DNA from: Planctomycetota bacterium
GTDB lineage: Bacteria > Planctomycetota > Phycisphaerae > Phycisphaerales > UBA1924
Assembly: GCA_024280755.1 (NCBI GenBank)
Contig: JAJRPN010000010.1
Span: 1 to 64,000, forward strand
Length of the DNA stretch: 64,000 nt
Reading direction: 5' to 3'
Position 1 is the first letter of the stretch, and each line of letters starts with the position of its first letter. Made by a program: the position numbers and the translations under genes. Of this stretch, positions 17,314-27,851 are shown piece by piece. A model generated the notes under the pieces. The model had not been told where the DNA came from. It made no database searches and saw nothing but the letters and a program-made list of their open reading frames with translations.

Positions 17314-18819
17314 TCAGTTCTTTGATTCCAGGGTCTCAGGATCACGCTGTGGGATCAGGGTCGCGTTGCCGCCGAAGAAATCTTCCATTGTTGCGACGCG
17401 CGCCTCATCTGCTTCTGATTCGGCATTACCCTTCTTGACCTCGTCCCAAGGACCGACGACCAAGATGATCATGTCTTCAGGATGCAAATAATCATTGGCA
17501 GCCTGTTGGATCTGATCGGCACTCACGCCGCTCACACGATCGCGATAGGTTGACCAATGGTCAGCCGGGCGGCTTGTCCGTTCATCAGAGATAAACAATC
17601 TCATCATCGCACCCTTGGACTCGAATGTCCGCGGGAAGGTTTCGATGAGGTTGTTCTGAATTGTTTCGATCTCTTCAGTCGATGCAGCTTCGGTCTGGAT
17701 AGTCTCGAACTCATCGAAGACCAACCGTGTTGCCAACGCGGCGGTTGCCACCTTGGTGAAAAAATACGACATAAACATGCCTGGATATTCAGTCCGAGCA
17801 CGCATGACAGACCCAGCGGAATACGCGAGTCCTTCGCGTGTGCGAACCGAGTTGGTGATGCGTGATGTAAACCCAGACCCGCCGAGGATTTGATTCATCA
17901 CCTCGACCTGGACCGCGTTTGGATCATCTCGCTGCACGCCTCGATGCCCAATAAGCACCTGAACCTGAGGCTGATCCTTCTCGTAGTAATACACACCCGG
18001 CGTAAACTTATGCGTTGGTGCTGGTACCGCAGGAGATGCTTCGCCAGATTCCCAACCTTTGAACGCATCTTCCAAGAATGCAAGCATCTCCGCTTGGTCA
18101 AAATCGCCAGTCACAGAAACCATTAGGTTCGATGGATTGAAGATCCGTGCATGGAACGCCTGCATGTCTTCAACGGTGATTCCTTCGAGCGATGCCCTGG
18201 TTGGCTGGCGAGCCTCGAAATGCTCTTCCCCCCACATAAGAAAGCTCATTTCGCGAAGTGCGATTTGAAGCCCGTCATCATCGCGGGTCTTGATCTGCTC
18301 GAGCTGTTGTCCGCGGAGCACTTCAAGACGATCGCTATCAAAGCGAGGCTGCAAAAGCATGTCCATGAACAATCCAAAGGCATCGTCCAAGTTGCTTGTG
18401 AGACAGTTGACCGTCGCGCTTGAACTGCGTCCACCCACGCCAACCGAGACATTGGCGGCCATAAAATCAAACTCTTCATCCAAATCCGTAGGCGACATCA
18501 ACGACGACCCACCCGAACGAATCATCGCTCCGGTCATCGCTGCCAAACCGGCCTGTCCGTCGGCTTCCATGTACTGACCGCCCTTGAAGCTCAAGGTGAT
18601 GGTCACCAATGGGAACTCTGTGGACGAAGCCATGAATACCGGCGTGCCGTTGGAAAGTTCGTGGCGGAAGTTTGCCGGCATCGGTGGCGTAAACACCAGT
18701 TCTTCAAAGCTTAAGTCTGAAGGATGACCTGGAATATCAGCAGTATTCGTCGCTGCGGTTGCCAATGTACCCGCACCAAAGATCAAGGCGGCACATGTTG
18801 TTGTTATTAGTGATCTCAT
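17314..18819 (-). CDS. M16 family protein, non-catalytic subunit
   Basis: 501 residues with a signal peptide (MRSLITTTCAALIFGAGTLATAA). Two M16 half-domains are visible, with typical phrases FRHELSNGTPVFM, SFKGGQYMEADGQAGLAAM and, later, GVQRDDPNAVQVEVMNQILGGSGFTSRI and VRTREGLAYSAGS. The zinc-binding HxxEH is absent: the corresponding helix reads LAAMTGAMIRSGG. This fits the regulatory or presentation half of a heterodimeric M16 peptidase. It starts in an ATGA overlap with the stop of the catalytic partner, behind GGAGGTGA, so the two are made together. Both are exported, so the heterodimer would act in the periplasm. Confidence 0.9.
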   Translation of the reverse strand: MRSLITTTCAALIFGAGTLATAATNTADIPGHPSDLSFEELVFTPPMPANFRHELSNGTPVFMASSTEFPLVTITLSFKGGQYMEADGQAGLAAMTGAMIRSGGSSLMSPTDLDEEFDFMAANVSVGVGGRSSSATVNCLTSNLDDAFGLFMDMLLQPRFDSDRLEVLRGQQLEQIKTRDDDGLQIALREMSFLMWGEEHFEARQPTRASLEGITVEDMQAFHARIFNPSNLMVSVTGDFDQAEMLAFLEDAFKGWESGEASPAVPAPTHKFTPGVYYYEKDQPQVQVLIGHRGVQRDDPNAVQVEVMNQILGGSGFTSRITNSVRTREGLAYSAGSVMRARTEYPGMFMSYFFTKVATAALATRLVFDEFETIQTEAASTEEIETIQNNLIETFPRTFESKGAMMRLFISDERTSRPADHWSTYRDRVSGVSADQIQQAANDYLHPEDMIILVVGPWDEVKKGNAESEADEARVATMEDFFGGNATLIPQRDPETLESKN

Positions 18820-20627
18820 TCGTCACCTCCCTGTTCTGTAGAATCTTCAGTTGCTTCGCCGGATTCAAGTTCAGCGATTCGGCTCTGGATTTGCTGCTTC
18901 ATGAACTTCATCGCGGTCTGGAACTGTGGAGGAACCATGTCTTTCTGTGCGTCCATCTCTTCGAGCTGAGTCTGAAGCTCGGCCATGTCGGTCGTTGTTG
19001 CGATCTCGGCCATGCCGGTTTCAATCCCTGGAAGCACCATCTCGACCATGTCTTCAGGCAATGATGCGCGAACATCGTCGAGTGTCAGCATGACCTCTTC
19101 GGTGCCGCCCTTGCGGAGATAACTCGCTACCGCACGGGCATCTGCTTTGAGATACTCATTGGCGACACGCATGATGTCCTCAGCAGTCACCGCAGCGATG
19201 CGCTTTGGCATCTCGTTGAGGTATTCATAGCTGCCATATCCTTCGGTAATGGCGAGCTGGAAGAACAATGATGAGTTGTCCTGTAACCCACGGAAGGTAT
19301 CCGCTGCCTGCTGGTTCTTAATCTTCTGAAGCTCACGATCCGAAACAGGTTCGGTCTTGAGCCGATCGAGTTCCATATACCATGCTTCTTCAAGCTCGGC
19401 GAGTTGTGCATCGCCCTTGGGACGAGCATTGAACGAGAAGCTCCCCGCGTAGTGCATCGAACGGTTAGATGCGCCTGCACCAGCAGCGATTCCTTGTTCT
19501 TCAACAAGTGATTTGTACAAACGACCCGTCCGCCCATTGAGCAAATCGGCCATCACTTCAAAGGCGGCTTCGTCTGGATGTCCATAAGGCACACTGCGAT
19601 AGCGAACCTCGACCTGATCTTGGCAATCGCATTCGCCAGAATAGCGGATTTCGCCGAGCAAAGGCACCGAGTAGGTGACCAATGGGGCAGCCTTGGGTCG
19701 CTTGTTATCAATACGCCCGAAGTATGAATCAATCAGTTGCTTAGCGTTCTCAACCTCAAAATCACCAACGATCACACCCACAAGATTCGCAGGCTGATAG
19801 TAAGTCTCAAAGTATTCCCGAATCTCGTCTTCCGTGTACGCCATCAGGTCGCTCAACCATCCGATGACCGGCCAGTTGTATGGCGAAGCAACCCAGAACA
19901 TCGAATCAAACTGCTCATCGAGCATGCCCGTCGCAGTGGCTTCGAGACGCTGTCGGCGTTCTTCGATGACCACAAATCGCTCGGAGTCCAACTCGCGGAA
20001 TGATGGATCCATCAAACGATCCGATTCCATCCATGCCCACAGTTCGAGCTTGTTCGAAGGAACATTGATGTAAAACACCGTGAAGTCGTTGGAAGTACCC
20101 GCGTTCATGCCTGATCCGCCGTTGCCGGTGTAGATCGAGTCAAACTCGTTTTTAATCGTAATCTTGGACTGGAGGTCCTGAATCCGGGTCATCTCTGCAC
20201 GCATATCTCGGAGTTCATCTGTGTCGTTTGCAGGATCCCACGGGTTGTCGATCTCGCCAGCATACATCCTTTTATACTGAACATCGAGTGCATATGCACG
20301 CATCTTCTCGCGGATTGCGGTGAGCTGATCGCGGTATTCCTGATCGAGTGCTGCATCTGAGGTACCGATCGAATCGGTGCCTTTGAAGAGGAGATGCTCG
20401 AGCAGGTGAGACACGCCGGTGATCCCGGGGCGTTCATTGGCCGAACCAACAGGTGCGATCCACCCGGCGGTGATGATATTGGGTTGCTCATCGCGGGGCA
20501 TAAGTAGGAACTTCATGCCGTTGTCGAGCGTGTACTCGATCGGCTGGACATTCTGTGCGACTGCGGCTGTAACCGGGATCATCATAATCGCGGCTGCCGA
20601 AATCGCAGCTGTGCGTAGTGCTCGCAT
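18816..20627 (-). CDS. M16 family zinc metallopeptidase, catalytic subunit
   Basis: 603 residues with a signal peptide (MRALRTAAISAAAIMMIPVTAAVAQ). The inverted zinc motif HLLEH is at 74-78 (GVSHLLEHLLFKGT). The usual distal glutamate should lie some 75-100 residues later; an extra helical insert (about 90-165, rich in Arg, Glu and Asp) separates them. The C-terminal half carries VRYRSVPYGHPDEAAFEVMADLL and the R/Y-type motif GRTGRLYKSLVEEQGIAAGAGAS. The last 60 residues form an acidic coiled-coil tail ending TEDSTEQGGDE. First gene of a two-gene operon with the non-catalytic M16 gene. AGGAGAAG precedes the ATG. Confidence 0.92.
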   Translation of the reverse strand: MRALRTAAISAAAIMMIPVTAAVAQNVQPIEYTLDNGMKFLLMPRDEQPNIITAGWIAPVGSANERPGITGVSHLLEHLLFKGTDSIGTSDAALDQEYRDQLTAIREKMRAYALDVQYKRMYAGEIDNPWDPANDTDELRDMRAEMTRIQDLQSKITIKNEFDSIYTGNGGSGMNAGTSNDFTVFYINVPSNKLELWAWMESDRLMDPSFRELDSERFVVIEERRQRLEATATGMLDEQFDSMFWVASPYNWPVIGWLSDLMAYTEDEIREYFETYYQPANLVGVIVGDFEVENAKQLIDSYFGRIDNKRPKAAPLVTYSVPLLGEIRYSGECDCQDQVEVRYRSVPYGHPDEAAFEVMADLLNGRTGRLYKSLVEEQGIAAGAGASNRSMHYAGSFSFNARPKGDAQLAELEEAWYMELDRLKTEPVSDRELQKIKNQQAADTFRGLQDNSSLFFQLAITEGYGSYEYLNEMPKRIAAVTAEDIMRVANEYLKADARAVASYLRKGGTEEVMLTLDDVRASLPEDMVEMVLPGIETGMAEIATTTDMAELQTQLEEMDAQKDMVPPQFQTAMKFMKQQIQSRIAELESGEATEDSTEQGGDE

Positions 20628-20724
20628 TTCTTCTCCTCAGAATCCGTCTCGTGGGCCATTACACGGTGCAATGGGGATCAATGATACCGATATCTTGGTT
20701 TAAGGATGCGAATTATGGACCAGA

Positions 20725-21669
20725 TCACCCGGAAATACCCAGCTCCGCGATCATGCACCGAACACTGCCCCCCGCGACATACTCAATCGTTGGAATCGGG
20801 ACATGCACAATCGTTCCCAAGGCCTCGATCTGCTCGCGCTGAGCATCGGTAAAGTGTTCATACGCCGTCTGCGACATTGCAAAGATGGGCTTGCCCTCCT
20901 TCGATTGGAGTTCGAGAATGTTGCCGCAGAAGTTGGCCACTTGAGCCAACGAAATCAACATCACAGCTCGCCCAGATGCTTTGAGCGAAGATTCGACCAA
21001 CTCATATTCATCAGGATCGGTGATCGATTCCAAACACACTACGATCAAACTCTGCCCGATGCTCAGCACGACATTGGTGTGATACACCGGATTTCCGTCC
21101 GCGTCTGCACTGTAGAACCGTACCGTTTTATACTCAGTCTCATCAGCCCACGCATCAAGCGCGTCCTCGGTCGTTCGACCAGAGAGACAGGCGTAGGCGG
21201 TATTGTTCACCCGATCGAGTACCAAAGACCCTGTGCCTTCGAGAAAATCATCTCCAGCTTCAAGCCCGCTCAAGTCCAGATGGTCTGGCGACGAATGCGT
21301 GAACTTGGCAACCGCATCAAGAATCTCGGCCCGACGCTCCTTCCTCCGCGATTCTGCCGACATCGGATAGGTGACAATCATCGGATTCTCACCATCCTCA
21401 GCCGGTTGATGAAAAGATATCCAGTTGTTCGGGAATACCGAATCGGGCAATCCAAGATCATCCTCAAACACCAGAACCGAGACCCCCGCTTCGCTCAATG
21501 CCGATGCCAGAGCATCAAACTCCGCCATCGCCCGCTCACGGACGCATTCCACCGTTTCGGTGGGTGTGTTCATAAAGGTATTGGTCTGGGCAGCTTGGTC
21601 ATCACGCCCAAATCCGGTCGGACGAATCATCAATACCCGTGATGCTGTTTGTGTGCGTTCGATGCTCAT
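20725..21669 (-). CDS. Amidinotransferase-fold hydrolase, CtlX-like
   Basis: 314 residues from ATG 21669 (MSIERTQTASRVLMIRP). The open frame continues 27 codons upstream, but that would overlap the divergent hut promoter region. The fold is the pentein family of arginine-modifying enzymes: MIRPTGFG near the start, PDSVFPNNWISFH (about 92-104), LEGTGSLVLDR (about 160-170), a His in NPVYHTNVVLSIG and the C-terminal nucleophile Cys in GGSVRCMIAE. CtlX proteins have been proposed to hydrolyse citrulline, and others act on arginine or dimethylarginine. Substrate is not decided by the sequence. The gene is divergent from a histidine-degradation operon, sharing a 52-bp start-to-start gap, which may mean common nitrogen control. 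Confidence 0.85.
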   Translation of the reverse strand: MSIERTQTASRVLMIRPTGFGRDDQAAQTNTFMNTPTETVECVRERAMAEFDALASALSEAGVSVLVFEDDLGLPDSVFPNNWISFHQPAEDGENPMIVTYPMSAESRRKERRAEILDAVAKFTHSSPDHLDLSGLEAGDDFLEGTGSLVLDRVNNTAYACLSGRTTEDALDAWADETEYKTVRFYSADADGNPVYHTNVVLSIGQSLIVVCLESITDPDEYELVESSLKASGRAVMLISLAQVANFCGNILELQSKEGKPIFAMSQTAYEHFTDAQREQIEALGTIVHVPIPTIEYVAGGSVRCMIAELGISG

Positions 21670-21721
21670 GGTTCTATCATATACCAAACCCGACACGCCA
21701 GGATTCACCGAGACCACCAAT

Positions 21722-23266
21722 ATGCCAACCCATCCCCCGATTATCCTCACCCCGAATCAACCATTGACCCCTTCGCAGGTCGAATCGGTGGCCCGGTTCA
21801 ATGCTCGGGTCGAAATCTCTCCAGAATCCCAGTCAGCTATCACCGCATGCCGAACTCGGCTCGAATCAGTCTTTGGCGATGGTCAGCCCCACTATGGCAT
21901 CAACACCGGGTTCGGCTCGCTCTCCCGCCAAAAGATCGAACCCGAAGATCTCGCAGCATTGCAGGTGAATCTCATCAGATCCCACGCTGCTGGCGTTGGC
22001 AAACCACTCGAAGCCGAAGTCGTCCGTGCCATGATGCTTGTGCTCGCAGCATCACTGAGCCGAGGCTACTCCGGGGTTCGGCTCGAAGTTGTTCAACAAA
22101 TCCTCAATCTCCTCAACAACGATATCACCCCCGTTGTTCCCGAATCTGGATCGGTTGGCGCATCGGGTGACCTTGCGCCATTGGCCCATGTTGTCCTCGT
22201 CATGATGGGCGAAGGCGAAGTAATTACCAACAGCGCACAAGTCTCAGGCGAACATGCACTTCAAAAAACAGGGATCAAACCAATCCATCTCGCTGCCAAA
22301 GAAGGTCTCGCCCTGATCAACGGCACCCATCTGATGACCGGACGGTTCGCCCTGATTTCCCAAGATCTCAAACGAGTCGTCAATGCAGCAGCGATCGCCA
22401 ATGCCATGTCGATCGACGCGGCCCGCGCATCGCATTCGTATCTTGATCCACGAGTCTATCAAGTCCGCAATCAATCCGGTGCCAAACGCATCGCCGCGAC
22501 ACTCACCAACACACTCGTAGGCAGTACGATCGTCACCTCGCACGCTGCGGATGACCCGCGTGTGCAAGATCCATACTCATTCCGATGCTCACCATTAGTG
22601 CTTGGCGCAGTGGTTGATTCATTCGACGCATGCTTTGTCAAACTCAACGAAGAGCTCGGTGCAGTCACGGATAACCCGCTTATTTTTGAGACTGACACCG
22701 ATGTCCCTGACATTGTCTCCGCCGGGTGTTTTCATGGCATGCCCGTCGCCCTCCCGATGGACACCCTCGCTATCGGCATCTCACACCTCGCGGGCATCGC
22801 CGAACGCCGGGTCTATCACATGCTTTCAGTCTTTGATCCACAATCGAATCTCACGCCGTTCATGAGCCCAAAGCCTGGCGTGATGTCCGGATTCATGATC
22901 GTGCAATATGCAGCTGCTGCAATGTGCAACGAGTTGATCGGGCTGGCCAACCCTGCAAGCGTTGTGAATCTCTCGACCTGTGCGAACATGGAAGACTACA
23001 ATTCCTTTGGCCCACGCAGTGCTGCCAAAGCAGCGCGAGCCGTCGAACTCGCACGCTCAATCATTGCGATCGAACTGCTCTGCTCAAGCGAAGGCATCGA
23101 CTCTCATCGCCCGCATGTTTCTGGTGCTGCGGTTGAAACTGCAATCTCGACCATCCGCACAGCGGTCGAACCACTCACCCACGACCGCTCCCCCACGCCC
23201 GACATCGCAGCCATCGAACAACTGATCCAAGAAGAAGCCTTCGGCCATCCCATTTACGAACTGTAA
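21722..23266 (+). CDS. hutH: Histidine ammonia-lyase
   Basis: 514 residues from ATG 21722, which matches the usual length of about 510. The same frame stays open almost 300 bp further upstream, but that would be antisense to the amidinohydrolase gene. The tripeptide Ala147-Ser148-Gly149 in [13 protein letters not shown] forms the MIO electrophile, and Tyr58 (HYGINTGFG) is the usual catalytic tyrosine. The enzyme removes ammonia from L-histidine to give urocanate, the first step of the pathway whose other steps are encoded right downstream in order. The stop is 13 bp before hutU. C-terminal helices ([16 protein letters not shown]) match the family. Confidence 0.96.
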   Translation: MPTHPPIILTPNQPLTPSQVESVARFNARVEISPESQSAITACRTRLESVFGDGQPHYGINTGFGSLSRQKIEPEDLAALQVNLIRSHAAGVGKPLEAEVVRAMMLVLAASLSRGYSGVRLEVVQQILNLLNNDITPVVPESGSVGASGDLAPLAHVVLVMMGEGEVITNSAQVSGEHALQKTGIKPIHLAAKEGLALINGTHLMTGRFALISQDLKRVVNAAAIANAMSIDAARASHSYLDPRVYQVRNQSGAKRIAATLTNTLVGSTIVTSHAADDPRVQDPYSFRCSPLVLGAVVDSFDACFVKLNEELGAVTDNPLIFETDTDVPDIVSAGCFHGMPVALPMDTLAIGISHLAGIAERRVYHMLSVFDPQSNLTPFMSPKPGVMSGFMIVQYAAAAMCNELIGLANPASVVNLSTCANMEDYNSFGPRSAAKAARAVELARSIIAIELLCSSEGIDSHRPHVSGAAVETAISTIRTAVEPLTHDRSPTPDIAAIEQLIQEEAFGHPIYEL

Positions 23267-23279
23267 TGCGAGACTATCC

Positions 23280-25022
23280 ATGACCACCACCTCACCCTAT
23301 ATCCCAGAACCCCAAAATCGCACCATCCGCGCACCGCGTGGCTCAGAGTTATCATGCAAAACATGGCAGGCCGAAGCAGCGATGCGGATGCTGATGAACA
23401 ACCTCGACCCAGAAGTCGCCGAGCATCCTGAGTCGCTGATCGTCTATGGCGGTCGCGGACAGGCCGCCCGATCTTGGGAGGCATACGACGCGATCATCGA
23501 AACACTCCAACGCCTTGAACCAGATGAAACACTGCTCGTTCAATCTGGAAAACCTGTCGGCGTCGTCCAGACCACGACCGATTCGCCGCGCGTGATGATC
23601 GCCAACTCGAACCTTGTCCCCCACTGGGCAACCCAAGAGCACTTCGACGAACTCGCACTCAAAGGCTTGATGATGTACGGGCAAATGACCGCCGGGTCAT
23701 GGATCTACATCGGCACCCAAGGCATCTTGCAAGGCACCTTCGAGACCTATGCCGAATGCGCCAAACTCCACTTTGGCGGCACACTCGCCGGCACACTCAA
23801 TGTCACCGGCGGGTGCGGCGGAATGGGCGGCGCACAACCGCTCTCGATCACACTCAACGGCGGCACCTGCCTCATCGCTGATGTTGATCAATCCAGGCTC
23901 GATCGAAGATTGGCCGACAACTACCTTCATGAAATCATCAAGGACCTCGATGCTGCGATCGACCGCGCATTGGAACTCAAAGCACAAAAATCTGCGACAT
24001 CCGTAGGCTGGTGCGGCAACTCGATCGATCTTCTTAACCGCTTGATTGAACGCGATATCACACCCGACACACTGACCGATCAAACCAGTGCACACGATCC
24101 GCTCCAAGGCTATTGCCCAATCGAATATACCTTCGAGCAAGCCAACCAGGCCCGCCTCGAAGACCCCGCAGCTTACCAAAAACTCTCACTCGCTTCGATG
24201 CGCAAGCATGTCGAAGCAATGGTGCAACTCCAATCCCGCGGCGCAATCACCTTTGACTATGGCAACAACATCCGCCAACGCGCTTTCGACGAAGGATTCA
24301 AAGATGCGTTCAGCTTCCCCGGATTCGTCCCCGCCTACATCCGCCCGCAGTTCTGCCTCGGGCGCGGCCCGTTCCGGTGGTGCGCCTTGTCGGGCGACCC
24401 ACAAGATATCTACAAAACCGATTACGCCCTCCTCCAACTCTTCCCCAAGGGCGACGGCGGGTACAACGGTCGCTTACACAACTGGCTACTGAGCTGCCAC
24501 GCCAACCCAGAAGCATTACTGGCGGGCGATTTCAAGAACTGCGCCCCGAGTTTCGCCTTCCAAGGTTTACCCTGCCGAATCTGCTGGTTCGGACTCGGCG
24601 AACGCGATAAGGCCGGGCTGCTCTTCAACAACATGGTCCAAGCGAACGCCGTCTCTGCCCCAATCGTCATCGGACGCGATCACCTCGATTGCGGCTCGGT
24701 CGCTTCGCCCAATCGGGAAACCGAGTCCATGAAGGATGGCACCGATGCGGTTTCGGATTGGCCTTTGCTTAACTTTGCCGTCAACATCGCATCTGGCGCA
24801 AGCTGGGTCAGTTTCCATCATGGCGGCGGCGTCGGCATCGGATTTAGTCAACACGCCGGGCAAGTCATCGTCGCCGACGGCACACCCGAAGCCGCCAACC
24901 GCCTCGCTCGCGTCCTCAAGAATGATCCAATGATGGGCATCTTCCGACATAGCGATGCTGGATACGACGAAGCGACCGAGTGTGGCAAAGAGCAAGGTGT
25001 CGATATCCCAATGAACACATAA
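23280..25022 (+). CDS. hutU: Urocanate hydratase
   Basis: 580 residues, close to the usual 550-560 with a short N-terminal addition. It begins with [32 protein letters not shown], then [12 protein letters not shown], the NAD-binding stretch [19 protein letters not shown], and [10 protein letters not shown] and [24 protein letters not shown] near the C-terminus. The enzyme uses tightly bound NAD as an electrophile to hydrate urocanate to imidazolone propionate. It lies between hutH and hutG, with gaps of 13 and 6 bp, so one transcript is likely. Confidence 0.97.
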   Translation: MTTTSPYIPEPQNRTIRAPRGSELSCKTWQAEAAMRMLMNNLDPEVAEHPESLIVYGGRGQAARSWEAYDAIIETLQRLEPDETLLVQSGKPVGVVQTTTDSPRVMIANSNLVPHWATQEHFDELALKGLMMYGQMTAGSWIYIGTQGILQGTFETYAECAKLHFGGTLAGTLNVTGGCGGMGGAQPLSITLNGGTCLIADVDQSRLDRRLADNYLHEIIKDLDAAIDRALELKAQKSATSVGWCGNSIDLLNRLIERDITPDTLTDQTSAHDPLQGYCPIEYTFEQANQARLEDPAAYQKLSLASMRKHVEAMVQLQSRGAITFDYGNNIRQRAFDEGFKDAFSFPGFVPAYIRPQFCLGRGPFRWCALSGDPQDIYKTDYALLQLFPKGDGGYNGRLHNWLLSCHANPEALLAGDFKNCAPSFAFQGLPCRICWFGLGERDKAGLLFNNMVQANAVSAPIVIGRDHLDCGSVASPNRETESMKDGTDAVSDWPLLNFAVNIASGASWVSFHHGGGVGIGFSQHAGQVIVADGTPEAANRLARVLKNDPMMGIFRHSDAGYDEATECGKEQGVDIPMNT

Positions 25023-25028
25023 TCACCC

Positions 25029-25904
25029 ATGACAAGCAACTACCTCAATCCAGTTTCATGGGACAACATCCCAGACTCAAAGTTCGCATCGCTCATCCGA
25101 TCGAAACCCGATGGCTGTCAGATCGCACTCATCGGATTCCCAGATGACACGGGTGTCGGGCTCAACAACGGGCGACTCGGTGCCAAAGAGGGACCGGCCG
25201 CCTTCCGCAAGGCACTCGCCAAGTATGGCGCCGCACAACCAGCAGGCTGGGAGTGGCCGAGCATCTTTGATGCCGGCGATGTCGATGTCGTTCCCGGCGA
25301 CCTTCATGAAACACACCGCCGAGTCACCCAAGCTGTAAAAACGCTTCTGAATCTCGGACTCTTCCCCATCGCCATCGGCGGGGGGCATGATCTCACATTC
25401 CCGTTTGTCCGAGCGGTTGCTGATCACTTTGGGCCGATGAATGGCGTGTATTTCGATGCCCATCTTGATGTTCGTGAAGCCGACGGCTCAGGAATGCCCT
25501 TCCGCAAACTCCTCGAAACCGGCGCAGCCAAATCCATGCGCCTGCATGGGTTCGATCCAAATGCAAATACCCGTGAGCATGTTGAATGGTTTACATCAAA
25601 CGGTGGAACAATTTCAACAAACGATGCCCCATCAACTCAGTGGCCTACTGAGAACACATTCGTTTCGCTCGACATGGATGTCATCGACCAGGCCCACGCG
25701 CCGGGCGTAAGCGCACACAACGCCTGCGGCTGGTCGTCCCAACTCTGCGAGTCCTGGGTTCTTCGCGCTGGACAAAATCCATTGGTGCGATGCTTTGATA
25801 TCATGGAACTCTCCCCACCCTACGACCGTGATGATCGCACGGCCCGCATCGCTGCTCGTATGTTCCTGTCTTTCCTCCGAGGTTTTAGTGAGCGTTCAAA
25901 ATGA
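25029..25904 (+). CDS. hutG: Formimidoylglutamase (arginase family)
   Basis: 291 residues. Binuclear manganese ligands are present: His120 in GGGHD, Asp143-x-His145-x-Asp147 in FDAHLD, and the DMDVID pair near residue 220. In this setting the arginase-fold enzyme would hydrolyse N-formimino-L-glutamate to glutamate and formamide, the last step of the pathway. Agmatinase-like enzymes share the fold, but the hut neighbours decide the assignment. The hutI start overlaps its stop by 4 bp (ATGA). No strong ribosome-binding site is seen, consistent with coupling to hutU 6 bp upstream. Confidence 0.9.
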   Translation: MTSNYLNPVSWDNIPDSKFASLIRSKPDGCQIALIGFPDDTGVGLNNGRLGAKEGPAAFRKALAKYGAAQPAGWEWPSIFDAGDVDVVPGDLHETHRRVTQAVKTLLNLGLFPIAIGGGHDLTFPFVRAVADHFGPMNGVYFDAHLDVREADGSGMPFRKLLETGAAKSMRLHGFDPNANTREHVEWFTSNGGTISTNDAPSTQWPTENTFVSLDMDVIDQAHAPGVSAHNACGWSSQLCESWVLRAGQNPLVRCFDIMELSPPYDRDDRTARIAARMFLSFLRGFSERSK

Positions 25905-27121
25905 CCAACCCCATCGCCATCATCAACGCCCGAATCCTCACGCTCGCTCACGGTTCATCACCTAGGCATGGCAATCAGATGAACGATCTTGCGCCTATCG
26001 ATAACGGCTCATTCCTTATCGAAAACGGCAAGATCAGACAAGTCGGCCAATCAATTGATGTTCCATCATCCGCATCCATCATCAATGCACAGGGCAAAGT
26101 GGTCATGCCTGCCTTTGTCGATTGCCATACCCACGCATGCTGGGCCGGCGATCGGCTTGACGAATGGGAACAAAAACAACGCGGCGCAACCTATCTCGAA
26201 ATCCTCAAAGCCGGCGGCGGCATCATGTCCACCGTCCGCGCTGTCCGCAACGCAAGCGTTGAAGAACTTGCCGAGTCCTTGCTCCAAAGGCTCAACTGGA
26301 TGCTCACTGAGGGAACGACCACCTGCGAAGTCAAATCAGGCTATGGATTAAGTACCGCAGACGAACTCAAAATGCTCGATGCGATCATACTCGCGTCAAA
26401 ATCTTGGGTCGGGCGAATCTCCCCTACTGCCTGCATCGGACACGCCAAAGATTCAGCCGTCGCTGATTTCGTAAAACAAACCATCGATGAAACGCTACCC
26501 GCAGTTCACGATAAGTACCCTGGCATCACCATCGATGCCTACACCGAAGACGGCGCGTGGTCGGTCGATGAAACCATTCAACTGTTCGCAGCAGCCAAAG
26601 CACTTGGGCACCCGCTACGCATCCATGCTGATCAGTTCAATGCGCTAGGCATGCTCGAAGCGGCGATAGAACTCGGCGCATTAAGCGTCGATCATCTCGA
26701 AGCAACTCAATCCGAATCCCTCACCCGGCTCGCCAAATCAAACACGATGGGCGTGATGCTCCCATGCTCAGGGTTCCATGTCGATGGACGATATGGTGAC
26801 GGGCGGGCATTCATCGATGCAGGCGGCTCGCTCGCGATCGCCACCAATGTAAACCCTGGCTCGGCCCCATGCCTCTCGATGCCGATGAGTATCGCGTTCG
26901 CAGTCCGTAATCTTGGAATCACAGCTGCCGAAGCGATTACTGCCTCGACCATCAACGGCGCACACCTACTTGGATTCAATAATACTGGCACCATTGAAGC
27001 CGGCAAACGAGCAGATCTGATCATGCTCCGCCACACAGACGAACGCCAACTCGGTTACACCTTCGGCGGCAACCACATCGACACCGTCATATGCAATGGC
27101 CAAGTTGTCGCCTACGCCTAA
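25901..27121 (+). CDS. hutI: Imidazolonepropionase
   Basis: 406 residues of the amidohydrolase superfamily. The metal motif HTH sits at 76-78 (VDCHTHACWAGDR), with a conserved tail to the pocket in YLEILKAGGGIMSTVRAVR, GTTTCEVKSGYGL, RIHADQFN (later metal His) and ATNVNPGSAPC. It opens the imidazolone ring to formiminoglutamate, the third pathway step. It is last in the operon; the next gene runs the opposite way, with a 10-bp gap between stops and no clear terminator. Confidence 0.96.
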   Translation: MTNPIAIINARILTLAHGSSPRHGNQMNDLAPIDNGSFLIENGKIRQVGQSIDVPSSASIINAQGKVVMPAFVDCHTHACWAGDRLDEWEQKQRGATYLEILKAGGGIMSTVRAVRNASVEELAESLLQRLNWMLTEGTTTCEVKSGYGLSTADELKMLDAIILASKSWVGRISPTACIGHAKDSAVADFVKQTIDETLPAVHDKYPGITIDAYTEDGAWSVDETIQLFAAAKALGHPLRIHADQFNALGMLEAAIELGALSVDHLEATQSESLTRLAKSNTMGVMLPCSGFHVDGRYGDGRAFIDAGGSLAIATNVNPGSAPCLSMPMSIAFAVRNLGITAAEAITASTINGAHLLGFNNTGTIEAGKRADLIMLRHTDERQLGYTFGGNHIDTVICNGQVVAYA

Positions 27122-27131
27122 CACAGAACCA

Positions 27132-27722
27132 TTACTCTGCGTTCTTGAGCGCCAAAGTCATCTGCGATACCGCCAACCCAACACCCTTGGCCATCGTTGC
27201 TGCTCGTTCGTCTTTCAGATTTCCATCTGCATCAAACGCTTCGTGCGCGACTCCAAGTGCGAACTCCGCCGGGACCACAACCATCTGAAGCTGGGTCAAA
27301 ATCTGGCGTACATGACGCATCCCACGCAATCCACCAATCGCTCCGGGTGATGCAGCGAGCAAGCCTCCAACCTTGCCTTTGAAGCATGCCAAAGATGCTT
27401 CGCCTTCGCGTGGACGCGATGCCCAATCAATCGCATTCTTGAGTGCCCCCGAGAGCGAGCCGTTATACTCAGGCGAAGCAATCAACACCGCGTCGGCTGC
27501 GATCAACCGATCTTTTAACGCAAGCACACTCGCAGGTATCCCCGCTACTTCAAGGTCTTCAGAAAACATTGGCAAATCAAGTGCCAAGAGTGATATCTCA
27601 TCAATCGAAACACTCCCCCGCGACGCCATGTCATTGGCAACAAACCGAGCAAGTGAGCTGTTAAACGAACCCTTGCGGAGGCTGCCCGAGATGATTGCGA
27701 CTTTGAATGTTTGATCGGCCAT
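27132..27722 (-). CDS. NADPH-dependent FMN reductase (ChrR-like)
   Basis: 196 residues from ATG 27722, chosen because AGGAG lies before it and the flavodoxin-like fold begins at once (FKVAIISGSLRKGSFNSSLARF, the FMN phosphate loop). SPEYNGSLSGALKNAIDWASRP is the second hallmark of this quinone/chromate reductase family. The length of about 190 matches. Such cytosolic enzymes reduce quinones or metal oxyanions with NAD(P)H, and the precise substrate is unknown. An open frame extends 14 codons upstream without a ribosome-binding site. Confidence 0.92.
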   Translation of the reverse strand: MADQTFKVAIISGSLRKGSFNSSLARFVANDMASRGSVSIDEISLLALDLPMFSEDLEVAGIPASVLALKDRLIAADAVLIASPEYNGSLSGALKNAIDWASRPREGEASLACFKGKVGGLLAASPGAIGGLRGMRHVRQILTQLQMVVVPAEFALGVAHEAFDADGNLKDERAATMAKGVGLAVSQMTLALKNAE

Positions 27723-27810
27723 ACTTGATTGCTCCTGAAGTTTCCAAATGAAGTGGTGATCCAACTCTACGCCAACTTCTCAGTGATTGTTCACAACACC
27801 ATACGAAAAA

Positions 27811-27828
27811 ACCAGCCCGTGGGCTGGT
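27811..27828 (-). terminator. Terminator of the secreted basic-protein gene
   Basis: An 8-bp stem (27811-27818 with 27821-27828) is followed on the minus strand by TTTTTTCG. It lies 23 bp beyond the stop of the gene at 27852. The 2-nt spacer means the real loop opens the innermost pairs. Confidence 0.85.
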
Positions 27829-27851
27829 CTTGTGTTTTCAAACTTGAACTC

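Noticed and set aside
20803-21642. 279-codon frame antisense to the amidinohydrolase
   Set aside because: Entirely overlapped by a well supported gene on the other strand; the translation is basic and shows no family pattern.
21425-21721. N-terminal extension of hutH
   Set aside because: HutH proteins begin near the chosen ATG 21722; the extension is antisense to the amidinohydrolase gene.
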